Shown here: positions 51,382-60,924 of the stretch, piece by piece
How positions within the stretch are numbered: position 1 is the first letter of the stretch
Layout of the letters: the number at the start of each line of letters is the position of its first letter
Assembly: GCA_036654455.1 (NCBI GenBank)
Contig: JAVVRZ010000002.1
Location: forward strand, 62,001-126,000
DNA: 64,000 nucleotides
Reading direction: 5' to 3'
From: Clostridia bacterium
GTDB lineage: Bacteria; Bacillota; Clostridia; Christensenellales; CAG-314
Position numbers and translations under genes: made by a program
The notes under the pieces: model-generated
What the model was told of the DNA's origin: nothing
Seen by the model: the letters and a program-made list of their open reading frames with translations, nothing else
Databases searched by the model: none

Positions 51382-52806
51382 TTAGTAAGCTCTTGCAAAT
51401 ACCATCTCAATCATTTTACCTGACTTACCGCAACATATACATTTACCGTTAACGTCGGTTTTGAGCATAACTCTGCTTGACGCTTGGAATTTTTCTTTAA
51501 TCTTAGCCTCGCATTCCGCACAACCGCACCAACAAGCCTTAGTCATATTGCCACCGTCTAATGCAACGCCCATTTCTTCAAGCGTATCTACCCGCACAAG
51601 GTGAGAAGACATAAAGTTTTGCGAAGAAGTAAGCATATCGGCTTGTATTGTCTTTAACAACTTCTTTACCGACGCAATGTCGTATAGAGGCAAATTGTTC
51701 TTACTGTAATCGTCCCTTCTTACGCAACACATAACGTTGCTAGCTATATCTCTTGGCCCAACTTCAATTCTTAGCGGAACGCCTTTCATTTCATATTGAT
51801 TAAACTTCCAACCTTCTCTTTGGTCGGTAAAGTCGCCCTTTGCCCTAATATTTGCCTTGTTAAGCATTTTAACAAGTTTTTCGGCTGTTTCTTGCACGCC
51901 CTCTTTATAAGAGGCGATTGGAATTACTATAACTTGCGTAGGAGCAACCTTAGGCGGAAGAATTAGCCCTCTTTGGTCGCCGTGCGCCATTATTAGCGCC
52001 CCGATTAACCTTGTAGATACGCCCCAACTAGTTTGCCATACATATTGTTGCTTGCCTGATTTGTCAAGATATTTAATATCATAAGCGCGCGCAAAATTAT
52101 CGCCAAAAAAGTGCGAAGTACCCGCCTGTAAGCTCTTGCCGTCAAGCGTCATAGACTCCATACCATAGGTAGCGACTGCGCCTGCAAACTTCTCTTTTTC
52201 ACTCTTTTTACCGGTAAGGACATCCATAGCTAAAAATTTGCGACAGAAATCTTTGTACATTGCCAAAATATCTAGCGTTTCTTTGATAGCTTCCTCTTTT
52301 GTGGCGTGAATTGTGTGTCCTTCTTGCCATAAAAATTCTCTGGTGCGTAAAAAAGGTCGTGTGGTCTTCTCCCATCTTACAACGTTTGCCCATTGATTGT
52401 AAAGCATAGGCAAATCTCTATACGACTGCACCCATTGTGAATAAGCCGTTGAAAATACCGTTTCGCTAGTAGGACGAACTACTAATGTCTCAGTCAACTC
52501 TTCCTTACCGCCCCTAGTGATAGTGGCAACTTCGGGGGCAAAACCTGCAACGTGTTCCGCCTCTTTTTCAAGCAAAGAGGTGGGGAAAAACAAGGGGAAA
52601 TATACGTTTTCGTGTCCCATTGCCTTAATACGCTTGTCAAGTTCGTGTTGAATATTCTCCCAAATAGCGTAACCATAAGGTCTAAATATGATTGTGCCTC
52701 TTGCTGCGCCATAGTCGGCTAGCTCGGCCTTTTTAACTACGTCAGTGTACCACTGTGGAAAATCTAAGTTGATATCGGCAACTTCTTTAACAAATTCTTT
52801 CTGCAT
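51382..52806 (-). CDS. proS: Prolyl-tRNA synthetase, archaeal/eukaryal-type (ProS type 3)
   Basis: This enzyme charges tRNA-Pro. The 474-aa sequence has class II motifs: motif 1 region YGYAIWENIQ, RPTSETVF, motif 2 RPFLRTREFLWQEGHT and motif 3 GVSTRLIGALIMAHGD. A C-terminal zinc-binding part (CWCGCAEC...CICCGKSG) follows, with the family's terminal tyrosine (ARAY). It lacks the long INS editing domain of the usual bacterial form. The start at 52806 (MQKEFVKEV) has GGAGA upstream; a frame to 52845 does not. No T-box leader was seen. Confidence 0.95.
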   Translation of the reverse strand: MQKEFVKEVADINLDFPQWYTDVVKKAELADYGAARGTIIFRPYGYAIWENIQHELDKRIKAMGHENVYFPLFFPTSLLEKEAEHVAGFAPEVATITRGGKEELTETLVVRPTSETVFSTAYSQWVQSYRDLPMLYNQWANVVRWEKTTRPFLRTREFLWQEGHTIHATKEEAIKETLDILAMYKDFCRKFLAMDVLTGKKSEKEKFAGAVATYGMESMTLDGKSLQAGTSHFFGDNFARAYDIKYLDKSGKQQYVWQTSWGVSTRLIGALIMAHGDQRGLILPPKVAPTQVIVIPIASYKEGVQETAEKLVKMLNKANIRAKGDFTDQREGWKFNQYEMKGVPLRIEVGPRDIASNVMCCVRRDDYSKNNLPLYDIASVKKLLKTIQADMLTSSQNFMSSHLVRVDTLEEMGVALDGGNMTKACWCGCAECEAKIKEKFQASSRVMLKTDVNGKCICCGKSGKMIEMVFARAY

Positions 52807-52979
52807 AAATTTCTCCCATATTTCATTACTATAAATATAATACATTACGACTGTTTAGTCAAGAAAAAAACCTTACCGCAAATTAAAGTAAAGAAATAGT
52901 TTTTTGCTTAGTAACCAAAAAACTTATTTAAAAATTAATCTAAAACAAATAATTATAGTCAAAAAGTCATATTGCAAAT

Positions 52980-53010
52980 AAAAAAGACTGGGTTATTTAT
53001 ACCCAGTCTT
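52980..53010 (-). terminator. Terminator of the 53029-54432 lipoprotein gene
   Basis: A minus-strand stem AAGACTGGGT / ACCCAGTCTT is followed by TTTTTTA. Confidence 0.85.
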
Positions 53011-53028
53011 AATCAAAAAAATTAAATA

Positions 53029-54432
53029 TTATTTAGTTGGGTCAAGTACGGGTATAACATACTTGGTTAAATCAAATAGTTTTTCTTCCCTTAGGTTAGC
53101 AAGCTCGACGCAATTTAATGGATAAACATTTCTTCTCTTATCGGCTTTTTCCGAATTGATAAAGAAAACATATCCGTACGCTACGTCAATAGAGGCAAAG
53201 TTTGTATAAATCTTTTTAGAAGTTATAAATTCTTCAACAAGCTTGTCGGCTGTGATGTCAACTCTATATATACCATCTTCGATTGCCGTATTCTTGCATT
53301 CGCTTAAAGTGTAGTATAGGTAGTTGCCTATAACCGAGATAAAGCTAATTGAGGCTTTTGTTTCGGTTGTGTATTTATAAGAATTTGTTGCGCTGTCATA
53401 TACGCCTACGCTACCTTGTCCGCTTACAAATAGATATCCGTTTGCAAGCCCTCTAAACGTCGAGTATATATAATTAGAAATAACTGAAATTGTTCCATCG
53501 GGTTTTACTGTCTTAATAGTAGCAATTCCGTCTGCCTTTTTAGTGGTCTTGATAAATAATTGGTCGTCTACAAGGTTGAGGAATTCGAGTTTTTCTTCCG
53601 TAGACTTGATTACCGTAGTGGGCTTACCGCCTACGACGTATTTCTTTATTTCGTTCATATCTTGATTGAGGTAGTAAGCTACGCCGGTTTGCCAGTTGTA
53701 TTTAACTACGACAATTTCTGTTTCTGCGTCAATTTGTTCGACTAGTCCGCTAGCTACGTCAAGAACAAATAGTTTATTCTCATATTCCTTAAATTCTTTG
53801 TTATACTTAACTTTATCTTTTTCGGCAAGACCTGCGTCGGCGGTCTTAGTAATATAGTTAAAAGTAACAAATAGTTTGCCGTCAACATTAGATAACGAAC
53901 TTAACACTGCGCTAACTGGGTTAGTCTTAAAGGTGTAAAGGTGCTGAGTATCTGTTCCATCAAGAGCGCAACTCTTTAAGCAAGTTTCGTAGTACATAAT
54001 AGCTGCATTTCTATCTAACTCTGTGCTTGGAGTGTAATAATAAATACGGTCTTCAAAAATATAAATACCGCTATTGATACGGTCTTGTAATTGACCTTGA
54101 TAGAATATCTTGGGAACTACAACTTGCGATTTGCTAGCTATTTCCTCAGTAACTGTGCTAGATTTGACAGCGCTGTCAAAATCGGTCTTTAAAATACGAC
54201 AAATCGAGCCTTCGATTACTTCGCCAAAGTTGTTGCTTGAATTGTTTGCTACTGCGCCGTTAATGTAGTAAAGGTAATCGCCTTTTTCCACAACAACACC
54301 GCCGTTAGAGCTAACTAAGCCTTTCGTATCGCCTTTTAATCCGCTAAACGTGTAGTCTTCGGTTGCGCAACCTGCAAATATACAAGTCGCCAACATAAGA
54401 ATAGATAATAATAACGCTATCTTTTTTGCCAT
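53029..54432 (-). CDS. Lipoprotein with probable beta-propeller (DUF5050-like)
   Basis: This 467-aa protein has a lipoprotein signal ending IFAGC (Cys at about 22) and then repeated blades with a recurrent pattern of (V/K)GDYLYYING, QDRINSGIYIFEDRIYYYTP, VDGKLFVTFNYI, GNYLYYTLSE and AYGYVFFINSE. This is typical of DUF5050/WD40-like propellers in Clostridia lipoproteins. It is presumably attached outside the membrane; function is unknown. Its own terminator follows. Confidence 0.7.
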   Translation of the reverse strand: MAKKIALLLSILMLATCIFAGCATEDYTFSGLKGDTKGLVSSNGGVVVEKGDYLYYINGAVANNSSNNFGEVIEGSICRILKTDFDSAVKSSTVTEEIASKSQVVVPKIFYQGQLQDRINSGIYIFEDRIYYYTPSTELDRNAAIMYYETCLKSCALDGTDTQHLYTFKTNPVSAVLSSLSNVDGKLFVTFNYITKTADAGLAEKDKVKYNKEFKEYENKLFVLDVASGLVEQIDAETEIVVVKYNWQTGVAYYLNQDMNEIKKYVVGGKPTTVIKSTEEKLEFLNLVDDQLFIKTTKKADGIATIKTVKPDGTISVISNYIYSTFRGLANGYLFVSGQGSVGVYDSATNSYKYTTETKASISFISVIGNYLYYTLSECKNTAIEDGIYRVDITADKLVEEFITSKKIYTNFASIDVAYGYVFFINSEKADKRRNVYPLNCVELANLREEKLFDLTKYVIPVLDPTK

Positions 54433-54557
54433 AATATACTCCTTAGTCTATCAATTTAAGTCTAGACATTTATTATATATTATAAACTTTAATATTGCAA
54501 GTGAAATAATTAAAAAACACTTGTAGAAAAGGTAAAACTGCCTACCTTATGGTAATT

Positions 54558-55472
54558 TTAATCGTTTTTAGTCAATTTTCCGCTTTCGGCGTCTTGAAAA
54601 ACATAGGTAAAGTCGTTTGGACTAAGGCAATCTTGATTTGATAAATTCTTAGGCACGGCGTAACAAATATACTTAGGTCTAGCGTCTTGTATAAGAAGTC
54701 CTAGACAAAAGAAGCGTTTGTCGGCGTGAGATATCTTGACAAAGATAGAATTATCGATTGAAGAAGTAAGCATTGGATATCTTGGATAAGCGTCGATTAT
54801 TCTTAAAAGAATACTTTTTACGCTATTATAATAGCCTGATTGCTTATTTTCATAGAAATTATTTAAAGATGTTTTATAGCTGTTTAAAAGTTTTGCGCCT
54901 TCCCTACCATCATAATAATTGTCGGTAGCGGTAACAAACTTCTCATATTCGGTTAAAGCCTCTTCAACTAAAACGGGTTGGGATTGTTTTGCCGTACTTA
55001 TTTGCTTAGGTTTGACCTCGCTAGCAAAGAAATGTTGGGTAGAAATATCTTCTTGAAGGTCGTGGGGTCTAGCGGACTTCTCTTGTTGCGTTTGTAAAAT
55101 CGGGCTAGAAAGTTCTTTCTTACCGCCTAGCAAAAGAAGTAAAAGATTGCTGTCGTAGTTAAGCTCGTTAAGAGTAGAACCAAAGCACAACGGAACTAAC
55201 TTTTTTTCTTGCCTTGCAATAAGCACTTTTACCACCCCGATATAATCTTGGTTTATCTCAAATTCGTAATTAATCAACGTGTCTAACTCAAAAGAATAGG
55301 TCTTTGCATTTAAAAACATTGCGCACTTATATAGACCGTAATTTCTAGAATCTACGTTAGCAAGCGAAAGCGTACCGCTAACTGTCTTGCCTGAACAAAA
55401 CAATTTACAAATACCTTTACAGCCTTTACCCTGTTCGGTTGAATGTAATAAGATTATTTTTTTGCTATACAT
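54558..55472 (-). CDS. Protein of unknown function (304 aa)
   Basis: I do not recognise this protein. It lacks a signal peptide or membrane helix, so it is probably cytoplasmic. The N-terminal part (about 1-110) is beta-rich with a cysteine pair around GKGCKGICKLFCSG; the middle (about 120-165) is polar and likely disordered; the C-terminal part (about 165-290) looks alpha/beta, with SILLRIIDAYPRYPML and FFCLGLLIQDARPKYICYAVP. No Shine-Dalgarno site is visible; a 14-bp perfect stem-loop ends 15 bp before the ATG. It follows the gcv operon on the same strand and precedes the lipoprotein by 125 bp. Confidence 0.6.
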   Translation of the reverse strand: MYSKKIILLHSTEQGKGCKGICKLFCSGKTVSGTLSLANVDSRNYGLYKCAMFLNAKTYSFELDTLINYEFEINQDYIGVVKVLIARQEKKLVPLCFGSTLNELNYDSNLLLLLLGGKKELSSPILQTQQEKSARPHDLQEDISTQHFFASEVKPKQISTAKQSQPVLVEEALTEYEKFVTATDNYYDGREGAKLLNSYKTSLNNFYENKQSGYYNSVKSILLRIIDAYPRYPMLTSSIDNSIFVKISHADKRFFCLGLLIQDARPKYICYAVPKNLSNQDCLSPNDFTYVFQDAESGKLTKND

Positions 55473-55486
55473 ACTATTAAAATATT

Positions 55487-55522
55487 ACAATACTCGTGTT
55501 ATAAGAACAACACGAGTATTGT
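55487..55522 (-). promoter_or_regulatory. 14-bp stem-loop immediately upstream of the unknown gene
   Basis: Arms ACAATACTCGTGTT and AACACGAGTATTGT are separated by 8 nt. On the minus strand the trailing T tract is poor, so it may be the gcv operon terminator or a leader structure for 54558-55472. On the plus strand it is followed by TTTTTTT. Confidence 0.6.
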
Positions 55523-55605
55523 ATTTTTTTGTATTTGTTTGTATAAAGTGAAATTTGCTTAAAATAAATAAAAGTTTAACTTAAAGTTTATATGTTATGC
55601 CGATT

Positions 55606-57009
55606 TTACTTTTGATACCTTGTGATAGGTTGCCTTGCTGCGGCTACTTCGTCGGCTCGACCTACGGGAGCTTTTGTTGGACAAACGTGTAAATCTTCGC
55701 CCGAATGCGCTCTAAGCGCAATTTCGCTCATTATGCTAGCTACGCTTTCTAGCGTTTCTTTGCTTTCTGTTTCGGTAGGTTCAAACATCAATGCCTCGTG
55801 TACGATTAAAGGGAAGTACATTGTTGGAGGGTGAAGTTTGTAGTCCATCATAGCTTTGGCTATATCAAGCGCACTGGTATTAAAATCACGCTTAAAATTA
55901 GATAAATCTAGCACAAATTCGTGCATGCAAGTACGATTATAAGCGCAAACATAGTCTTTGCTTAGCAACAGTTTAAGATAATTTGCATTGAGTACGGCAA
56001 GTTGACTAGCTTGTTTGAGCCCCTCTTTGCCAAGAGTTAACATATATGCGTAACCTCTTAGATAAACTGGGAAATTGCCAAAAAAACTTCTTACTTTGCC
56101 GATTGAATTTACACTATCTATTTTGTTAAAAGTAGGCGTGGGCAAAAACTCGGCAAGAATTTGTTTACAACCAACAGGTCCGCTACCAGGCCCTCCACCG
56201 CCGTGAGGGGCTGAGAGAGTCTTATGCACGTTAAGGTGAACTACGTCAAAACCCATATCGCCCGGACGGCATACGCCCATAACTGCGTTAAGATTTGCTC
56301 CGTCGTAATAGCATAAACCGCCTACTAAGTGAATCATATCGGTTATCTTCAAAATATTTTTGTCAAATAACCCTAGCGTGTTAGGGTTGGTAAGCATTAA
56401 ACCTGCGGTATCTTCGCCGATTAAGGTGGCTAACGCCTCTATGTCTACTCCGCCTTCGGCGTTACTTGGAACAGTCACGACCTCAAAGCCGTTCATATTT
56501 GCGCTTGCGGGGTTTGTGCCGTGCGCCGAATCGGGAATAATAATTTTTGTGCGTTTCTTATCCCCTCTTACGTCGTGATATTTTTTTATCAACATCATTC
56601 CGGTGTATTCGCCGTGCGCCCCTGCCGATGGTTGAAGGGTAAAAAAGTCCATACCAGTTAACGAACACAGCGCTTGTTGCATATTCTCTATAATTGTAAG
56701 GCTACCTTTTACTTCGCTAAGTTCTTGCGTGGGGTGAACGTTGGCAAAACCTTCAAGTCTTGCAAGTTCCTCGTTAAGCTTAGGATTATACTTCATTGTG
56801 CAACTGCCTAACGGGTAAAAACCTTCGTCTACGCCATAAACTTGCTTAGAAAGAGCGGTAAAATGCCTTACTACGTCAAGCTCGCATAGACTTGGTAGTT
56901 GCGCCTCTACCTGTCTAGTCTTACAGTTTAAATTATATTGCGGAACGGTAGAAATAGGAAATTCGTATCCGCTTCTGCCTTCTACGCTTCTCTCAAATAC
57001 TAATTTCAT
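55606..57009 (-). CDS. gcvPB: Glycine dehydrogenase (decarboxylating), subunit 2
   Basis: This is the PLP-binding half of the split P-protein, which decarboxylates glycine and passes the aminomethyl group to lipoyl-GcvH. At 467 aa it shows PSAGAHGEYTGMM, DSAHGTNPASANMNGF and the PLP-lysine loop LNVHKTLSAPHGGGGPGSGP. Subunit 2 functions only with subunit 1, encoded just upstream with a one-base overlap; GGGAGG precedes the ATG. It is the last gene of the lplA-gcv operon. Confidence 0.96.
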   Translation of the reverse strand: MKLVFERSVEGRSGYEFPISTVPQYNLNCKTRQVEAQLPSLCELDVVRHFTALSKQVYGVDEGFYPLGSCTMKYNPKLNEELARLEGFANVHPTQELSEVKGSLTIIENMQQALCSLTGMDFFTLQPSAGAHGEYTGMMLIKKYHDVRGDKKRTKIIIPDSAHGTNPASANMNGFEVVTVPSNAEGGVDIEALATLIGEDTAGLMLTNPNTLGLFDKNILKITDMIHLVGGLCYYDGANLNAVMGVCRPGDMGFDVVHLNVHKTLSAPHGGGGPGSGPVGCKQILAEFLPTPTFNKIDSVNSIGKVRSFFGNFPVYLRGYAYMLTLGKEGLKQASQLAVLNANYLKLLLSKDYVCAYNRTCMHEFVLDLSNFKRDFNTSALDIAKAMMDYKLHPPTMYFPLIVHEALMFEPTETESKETLESVASIMSEIALRAHSGEDLHVCPTKAPVGRADEVAAARQPITRYQK

Positions 57010-58304
57010 TATTTGCCTCCCAAAAAGGCTACGCTCGCCTTATCTAACTCTTGTTTGGTTTGTTTTTCGGTTGCGCACCACAAAGTATCTTGACCAAGAC
57101 TCAGTCCGCCTAAAATATCTTGACATTTAAGCCTTTCTACTACGTCTTTACCGCCGTTGACTACAAATTCGTTGAAAAACTCTCCCGAATATTTAAGCTT
57201 TCCGCCATTATTTACAATTTGATTTGCAAGATAATGCGCATTGTTTACACATTGTTTAGCTAGTTGCTTAAACCCTTCTTTGCCGATTGTCGACAGATAA
57301 ACTAGGGCGGTAAAAGCGTTGAGGGCTTGGTTAGAACAAATTGAGCTTGTAGCTCTTTCACGTTTAATATGTTGTTCTCTTGCTTGTAAAGTCAAGACAA
57401 AAACTCTGTTTCCCTGTCCGTCTACGGTTTGACCGACAATTCGTCCCGGCATTCTTCTCATCATAGTCTTGCTACAAGTTAAAATTCCAAGCGCCGCTCC
57501 GCCGTAATACATATTCATTCCTAGCTGTTGACCTTCGCCGACGGCTATATCTGCGCCACATTCTGCCGGAGTAGGTAATAACGCCAAAGCTATCGGGTTA
57601 AACACATAGATAAATTTAACATTATTTTCTTTGCAAAGTTGACCTATCAACTCCATATCTTCGATTAAACCATAATAATTTGGACTTTGGGCAACTACGC
57701 ACGCTGTGTTAATGTCAATAGCATTCTTGATTGCGTCAATATCGGCAAGACCGTCTTTATCTTCTATAAAGACAATTTCTTTATTGTGCGCATAGCAATA
57801 TGTAGAACAAACTTGCTTGTACTCGGGGTTTACTTGTCCTAGAACTATGGCTTTATTTTTCTTTTCGGCGCACATTATTATAGCTTCGGCGACTGCGCTT
57901 GCTCCGTCGTACATAGAAGCGTTGCTTACTTCCATACCCGTAAGCGAACACATTAACGATTGATACTCAAATATGCCCTGTAATACGCCTTGACTAATTT
58001 CGGCTTGGTAAGGGGTGTATGCGGTAACAAATTCTTCTTTGTTGACAATCGCCCCTACTACGCTAGGAATAATGTGGTCGTAAATACCTGCGCCTCTAAG
58101 TATAGTAGAGTAGCATTTGTTAATTTTTGCATAAGACTTGATTTGTTGGCTTACCTCGTACTGAGATAAACCGCTTGCTATATCTAAATTTTTACACGCT
58201 ATGTTTTGAGGAACATCGGCATAAAGCTCGTCAAGGCTTGTCATATTTAACGAAGCCAACATCGATTTAATTTCCTCTTGCGTGTGCGGAGTATATTTTG
58301 ACAT
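57009..58304 (-). CDS. gcvPA: Glycine dehydrogenase (decarboxylating), subunit 1
   Basis: This is the first half of the split P-protein, 431 aa, with the family segments FLRGAGIYDHIIPSVVG-like (ILRGAGIYDHIIPS), TAYTPYQAEISQG, YDGASAVAEA and GGAALGILTC. It pairs with GcvPB to form the glycine-decarboxylating heterotetramer. AAAGGAG lies 6 nt before the ATG; gcvH ends 10 bp upstream. Confidence 0.96.
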   Translation of the reverse strand: MSKYTPHTQEEIKSMLASLNMTSLDELYADVPQNIACKNLDIASGLSQYEVSQQIKSYAKINKCYSTILRGAGIYDHIIPSVVGAIVNKEEFVTAYTPYQAEISQGVLQGIFEYQSLMCSLTGMEVSNASMYDGASAVAEAIIMCAEKKNKAIVLGQVNPEYKQVCSTYCYAHNKEIVFIEDKDGLADIDAIKNAIDINTACVVAQSPNYYGLIEDMELIGQLCKENNVKFIYVFNPIALALLPTPAECGADIAVGEGQQLGMNMYYGGAALGILTCSKTMMRRMPGRIVGQTVDGQGNRVFVLTLQAREQHIKRERATSSICSNQALNAFTALVYLSTIGKEGFKQLAKQCVNNAHYLANQIVNNGGKLKYSGEFFNEFVVNGGKDVVERLKCQDILGGLSLGQDTLWCATEKQTKQELDKASVAFLGGK

Positions 58305-58314
58305 ATTAGCTCCT

Positions 58315-58671
58315 TTATTTTACCATTGCGTCGTATTCTTCCTGACTAAGTAGCTCTTGTACGCTTGTAACTTCGATTTGAGCAATCCAGTTAGCGTATG
58401 CGTCCTCATTGATTAATTCGGGGTGGTCGATAAGCTCTTGGTTTGTCGCTACAACAGTCCCATTTGCCGGGCTAAGTATTTCGCTACTTGCTTTTACCGA
58501 CTCAATATCGCAAAGCATTTTGCCTGCTTCGACCTTTGAACCAACTTCGGGTAGATTTACATACACTATGTCGCCTAGCTCGCTAGCGGCGTAGGAAGAT
58601 ATTCCTACAAGATATTTGCCATCTTTTTCACATAACCATTCGTGTGATTTGTTAAAACGGATATTACTCAT
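58315..58671 (-). CDS. gcvH: Glycine cleavage system H protein
   Basis: This is the small lipoyl carrier of the glycine cleavage system, 118 aa. The lipoylated lysine is in DIESVKASSE (about residue 59), within the hammerhead GDIVYVNLPEVGSKVEAG...SPANGTVV. It shuttles the aminomethyl group between P and T. The lipoate is presumably attached by the LplA encoded at the head of the operon. AAAAGGAG precedes the ATG. Confidence 0.97.
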   Translation of the reverse strand: MSNIRFNKSHEWLCEKDGKYLVGISSYAASELGDIVYVNLPEVGSKVEAGKMLCDIESVKASSEILSPANGTVVATNQELIDHPELINEDAYANWIAQIEVTSVQELLSQEEYDAMVK

Positions 58672-58708
58672 TTTTCTCTCCTTTTTGTCTTATAGACCGA
58701 TATATTTT

Positions 58709-59785
58709 TTATATAATAACTTGTCTTTTATAGAAGGGTGTCTTTACAAATTCGGCTTTAAGTTTCTTGCCTCTTACTTCGATATAGCAGTAAGGTTGAT
58801 TATAATCTTTATCAATTCTTACCATAGCTATTGCCGAATTTAAGGTTGGCGACATTGTGCCTGTTGTAACAAAACCTATTTGCTTGTCATCGCTAAATAC
58901 TGGGAAATGTTCTCTTGCAATACCTCTATCGATAAGCTTAACGCCTTTGCGTTTGTATTTAGGGGCAAAAGCTTGCAAAGAAGCTTTGCCGATAAAGTCT
59001 TTATCCATTTTTATAAAGAAATTAAGACCAACTTCGGTTGCTAAATAGTCTTCGCCTAGTTCGTGACCATAAAGGGGCATATAAGCTTCAAATCTAAGCG
59101 TATCCCTACAACCTAGCCCGCAAGCAAGCAGTCCGTCGTCTTTGCCTAGTTCTAGTAATTTAAAGAACAACTTCTCGGTATATTTTTCAGGAACATAAAT
59201 TTCAAACCCATCTTCGCCGGTATAACCAGTTCTGGAAATTACACATTTTGCGCCAACTAATTTAACGTTGTCTACAAAAGTATAGGCTTCTTGCGGAAAA
59301 GTATCGGTTAACTTTTTGAGAATTTCTTGGGCTTTTGGCCCTTGTAAGGCAAGTTGACCATAGTCGTTTGAAGCGTCGACAAATTTAACTTGGGAAAATA
59401 AATGGCTATTTATCCACTCGGCGTCCTTATCTCGATTACTTGCATTGACTACAAGCCAGAATTTCTCTTGATTAATGCAGTAGACTATAAAGTCGTCAAT
59501 TATTCCGCCTGCGTCGTTAAGCATTAACGTATAACGGCATTGACCTTCCTTGATGTCGCTCATTTCGTTTGTTACAAGAAAATTAATAAATTCTTTGGCT
59601 CGCTTACCGCTAATTTCAAATTCGCCCATGTGCGAAACGTCAAATAAGCCGGCGTTATGCCTTACCGCATTATGCTCGGCGACAATGCCTGTTGGGTATT
59701 GAATTGGTAGATAGTAACCGGCAAACTCTACAACCTTGCCTTCGAGTTTGTTGTGAGCTTCAAAAAGAGGTGTTTTCTTAATCAT
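58709..59785 (-). CDS. gcvT: Aminomethyltransferase (glycine cleavage T protein)
   Basis: This tetrahydrofolate-dependent enzyme releases ammonia from aminomethyl-lipoyl-GcvH and makes methylene-THF. At 358 aa it has the YLPIQYPTGIVAEHNAVRHNAGLFDVSHMGE-type N-terminus (read in parts), the catalytic aspartate in the DVSHMGE region, GYTGEDGFEIYV and CGLGCRDTLRFEA. It follows lplA by 17 bp and precedes gcvH by 37 bp. Confidence 0.97.
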   Translation of the reverse strand: MIKKTPLFEAHNKLEGKVVEFAGYYLPIQYPTGIVAEHNAVRHNAGLFDVSHMGEFEISGKRAKEFINFLVTNEMSDIKEGQCRYTLMLNDAGGIIDDFIVYCINQEKFWLVVNASNRDKDAEWINSHLFSQVKFVDASNDYGQLALQGPKAQEILKKLTDTFPQEAYTFVDNVKLVGAKCVISRTGYTGEDGFEIYVPEKYTEKLFFKLLELGKDDGLLACGLGCRDTLRFEAYMPLYGHELGEDYLATEVGLNFFIKMDKDFIGKASLQAFAPKYKRKGVKLIDRGIAREHFPVFSDDKQIGFVTTGTMSPTLNSAIAMVRIDKDYNQPYCYIEVRGKKLKAEFVKTPFYKRQVII

Positions 59786-59802
59786 ACTTTTTCCTTATCT
59801 CC

Positions 59803-60765
59803 TTATTTATTTATTAAATTAATTACATCGTTAATAATTGTAAGCTTATTTTGCTCAAACAATGAACCGTCAACTTGATAGGTAAGCGGATTGACGCCAA
59901 CTAAGAATTGTTCTGCCTCGCTAATTTGTTCGACAAAGAGCGAATCGGTAGTAATTTTAATGTTAGCTATTTTTCCTTTTTCGACGGTGTAGAACACTTT
60001 GGCATTGCCCCAACTAAAACTGCCCTCTGCTTGACTTACGTAATTATCAAATCCATATAGCCATTGCGAGCTAGAAAGAAATTCTATTTGTTGCGTTATA
60101 TAGTCGTTTTGCTCTTGGTTAAACTCAATTTGCTTAGCCTTATCTACTTGACTGATTGAAATAATAGCGTTAATTAAGTCAAGTTTGGTAATACTAGAAT
60201 TTAACTCTTTAAGATTGACTACCCTACTTATTACCGAATCTACGCCGTGACCTACCAACTTACGCTTGTTTACAAGTAGCAGTTTTTGCATTAAAGCTAT
60301 GTCGGTATCAATCAACAGCGTGCCGTGATGCACTATTGCGCCGTCTTTGGTATAAAATGCGTTGCCCGAAAACTTTCTTCCGCTAGACTCTAAATCGTTG
60401 CGTCCGCTAAGACTTGACTCTATTCCAAACAGTCTTAACGCCTTAATAATTATATCATAGTTTTGAGAAATATTAAAGATATTCTTGTTGCAAATAAATG
60501 AAAAACAAAGGTTGTGCTTGTCGTGATAGACCGCCCCTCCGCCGGATAATCGCCTTGCAAGCAAGCCTTGATTGTTAAAAAGTTCGGCTATGTTACATTC
60601 CAAATTAGCGAGTTGATGTTTGCCTATTACCACGGTATTGTCGTTGCTCCAAAGATATAACGTAGGACAAAAACTGTAATATTTATGCAAACAACATTCT
60701 ATGGCGATATTGCGATAAACATTTGAACTATTAGAGATATATAATTGTAAATTATCCATACGCAT
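59803..60765 (-). CDS. lplA: Lipoate-protein ligase
   Basis: This 320-aa enzyme of the lipoate ligase family attaches lipoate to H-protein lysine using ATP. It shows RRLSGGGAVYHDKHNLCFSF (about 72-91), the lysine region GRKFSGNAF and HHGTLLID, and a C-terminal accessory part. It leads the operon lplA-gcvT-gcvH-gcvPA-gcvPB, which fits its role in maturing GcvH. The start could be 60765 (MRMDNLQ) or 60759 (MDNLQ); no good ribosome site is seen for either, and the nearby promoter would give an almost leaderless message. Confidence 0.9.
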   Translation of the reverse strand: MRMDNLQLYISNSSNVYRNIAIECCLHKYYSFCPTLYLWSNDNTVVIGKHQLANLECNIAELFNNQGLLARRLSGGGAVYHDKHNLCFSFICNKNIFNISQNYDIIIKALRLFGIESSLSGRNDLESSGRKFSGNAFYTKDGAIVHHGTLLIDTDIALMQKLLLVNKRKLVGHGVDSVISRVVNLKELNSSITKLDLINAIISISQVDKAKQIEFNQEQNDYITQQIEFLSSSQWLYGFDNYVSQAEGSFSWGNAKVFYTVEKGKIANIKITTDSLFVEQISEAEQFLVGVNPLTYQVDGSLFEQNKLTIINDVINLINK

Positions 60766-60767
60766 AT

Positions 60768-60796
60768 ATATTAATAAACCTTATCAATCTTGTCAA
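60768..60796 (-). promoter_or_regulatory. Possible lplA-gcv operon promoter
   Basis: Minus strand: TTGACA (60796-60791), 17-bp spacer, TAATAT (60773-60768). Its closeness to the start codon would imply a leaderless or very short leader. Confidence 0.45.
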
Positions 60797-60802
60797 TTAA
60801 TA

Positions 60803-60831
60803 TTGAAGTTTTATAATTTATTTGCTATACT
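60803..60831 (+). promoter_or_regulatory. Promoter of the HAD phosphatase gene
   Basis: TTGAAG (60803-60808), 17-bp spacer, TATACT (60826-60831). Confidence 0.6.
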
Positions 60832-60924
60832 ACTATCAATTAGTTGCTATTTTGCTTATAATAAATTATAAGTGGTTAATTATATGCGTAATTACATTTC
60901 GTCTTTAAACAATAAGGAGAAACT

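Noticed and set aside
52807-53028. T-box leader upstream of proS
   Set aside because: The gap is mostly the neighbouring lipoprotein's terminator; no T-box sequence or specifier stem was recognised.
60766-60924. Glycine riboswitch before the lplA-gcv operon
   Set aside because: The gap is only 159 bp and carries two divergent promoters; no aptamer-like GC-rich stems were seen. A covariance search would settle it.
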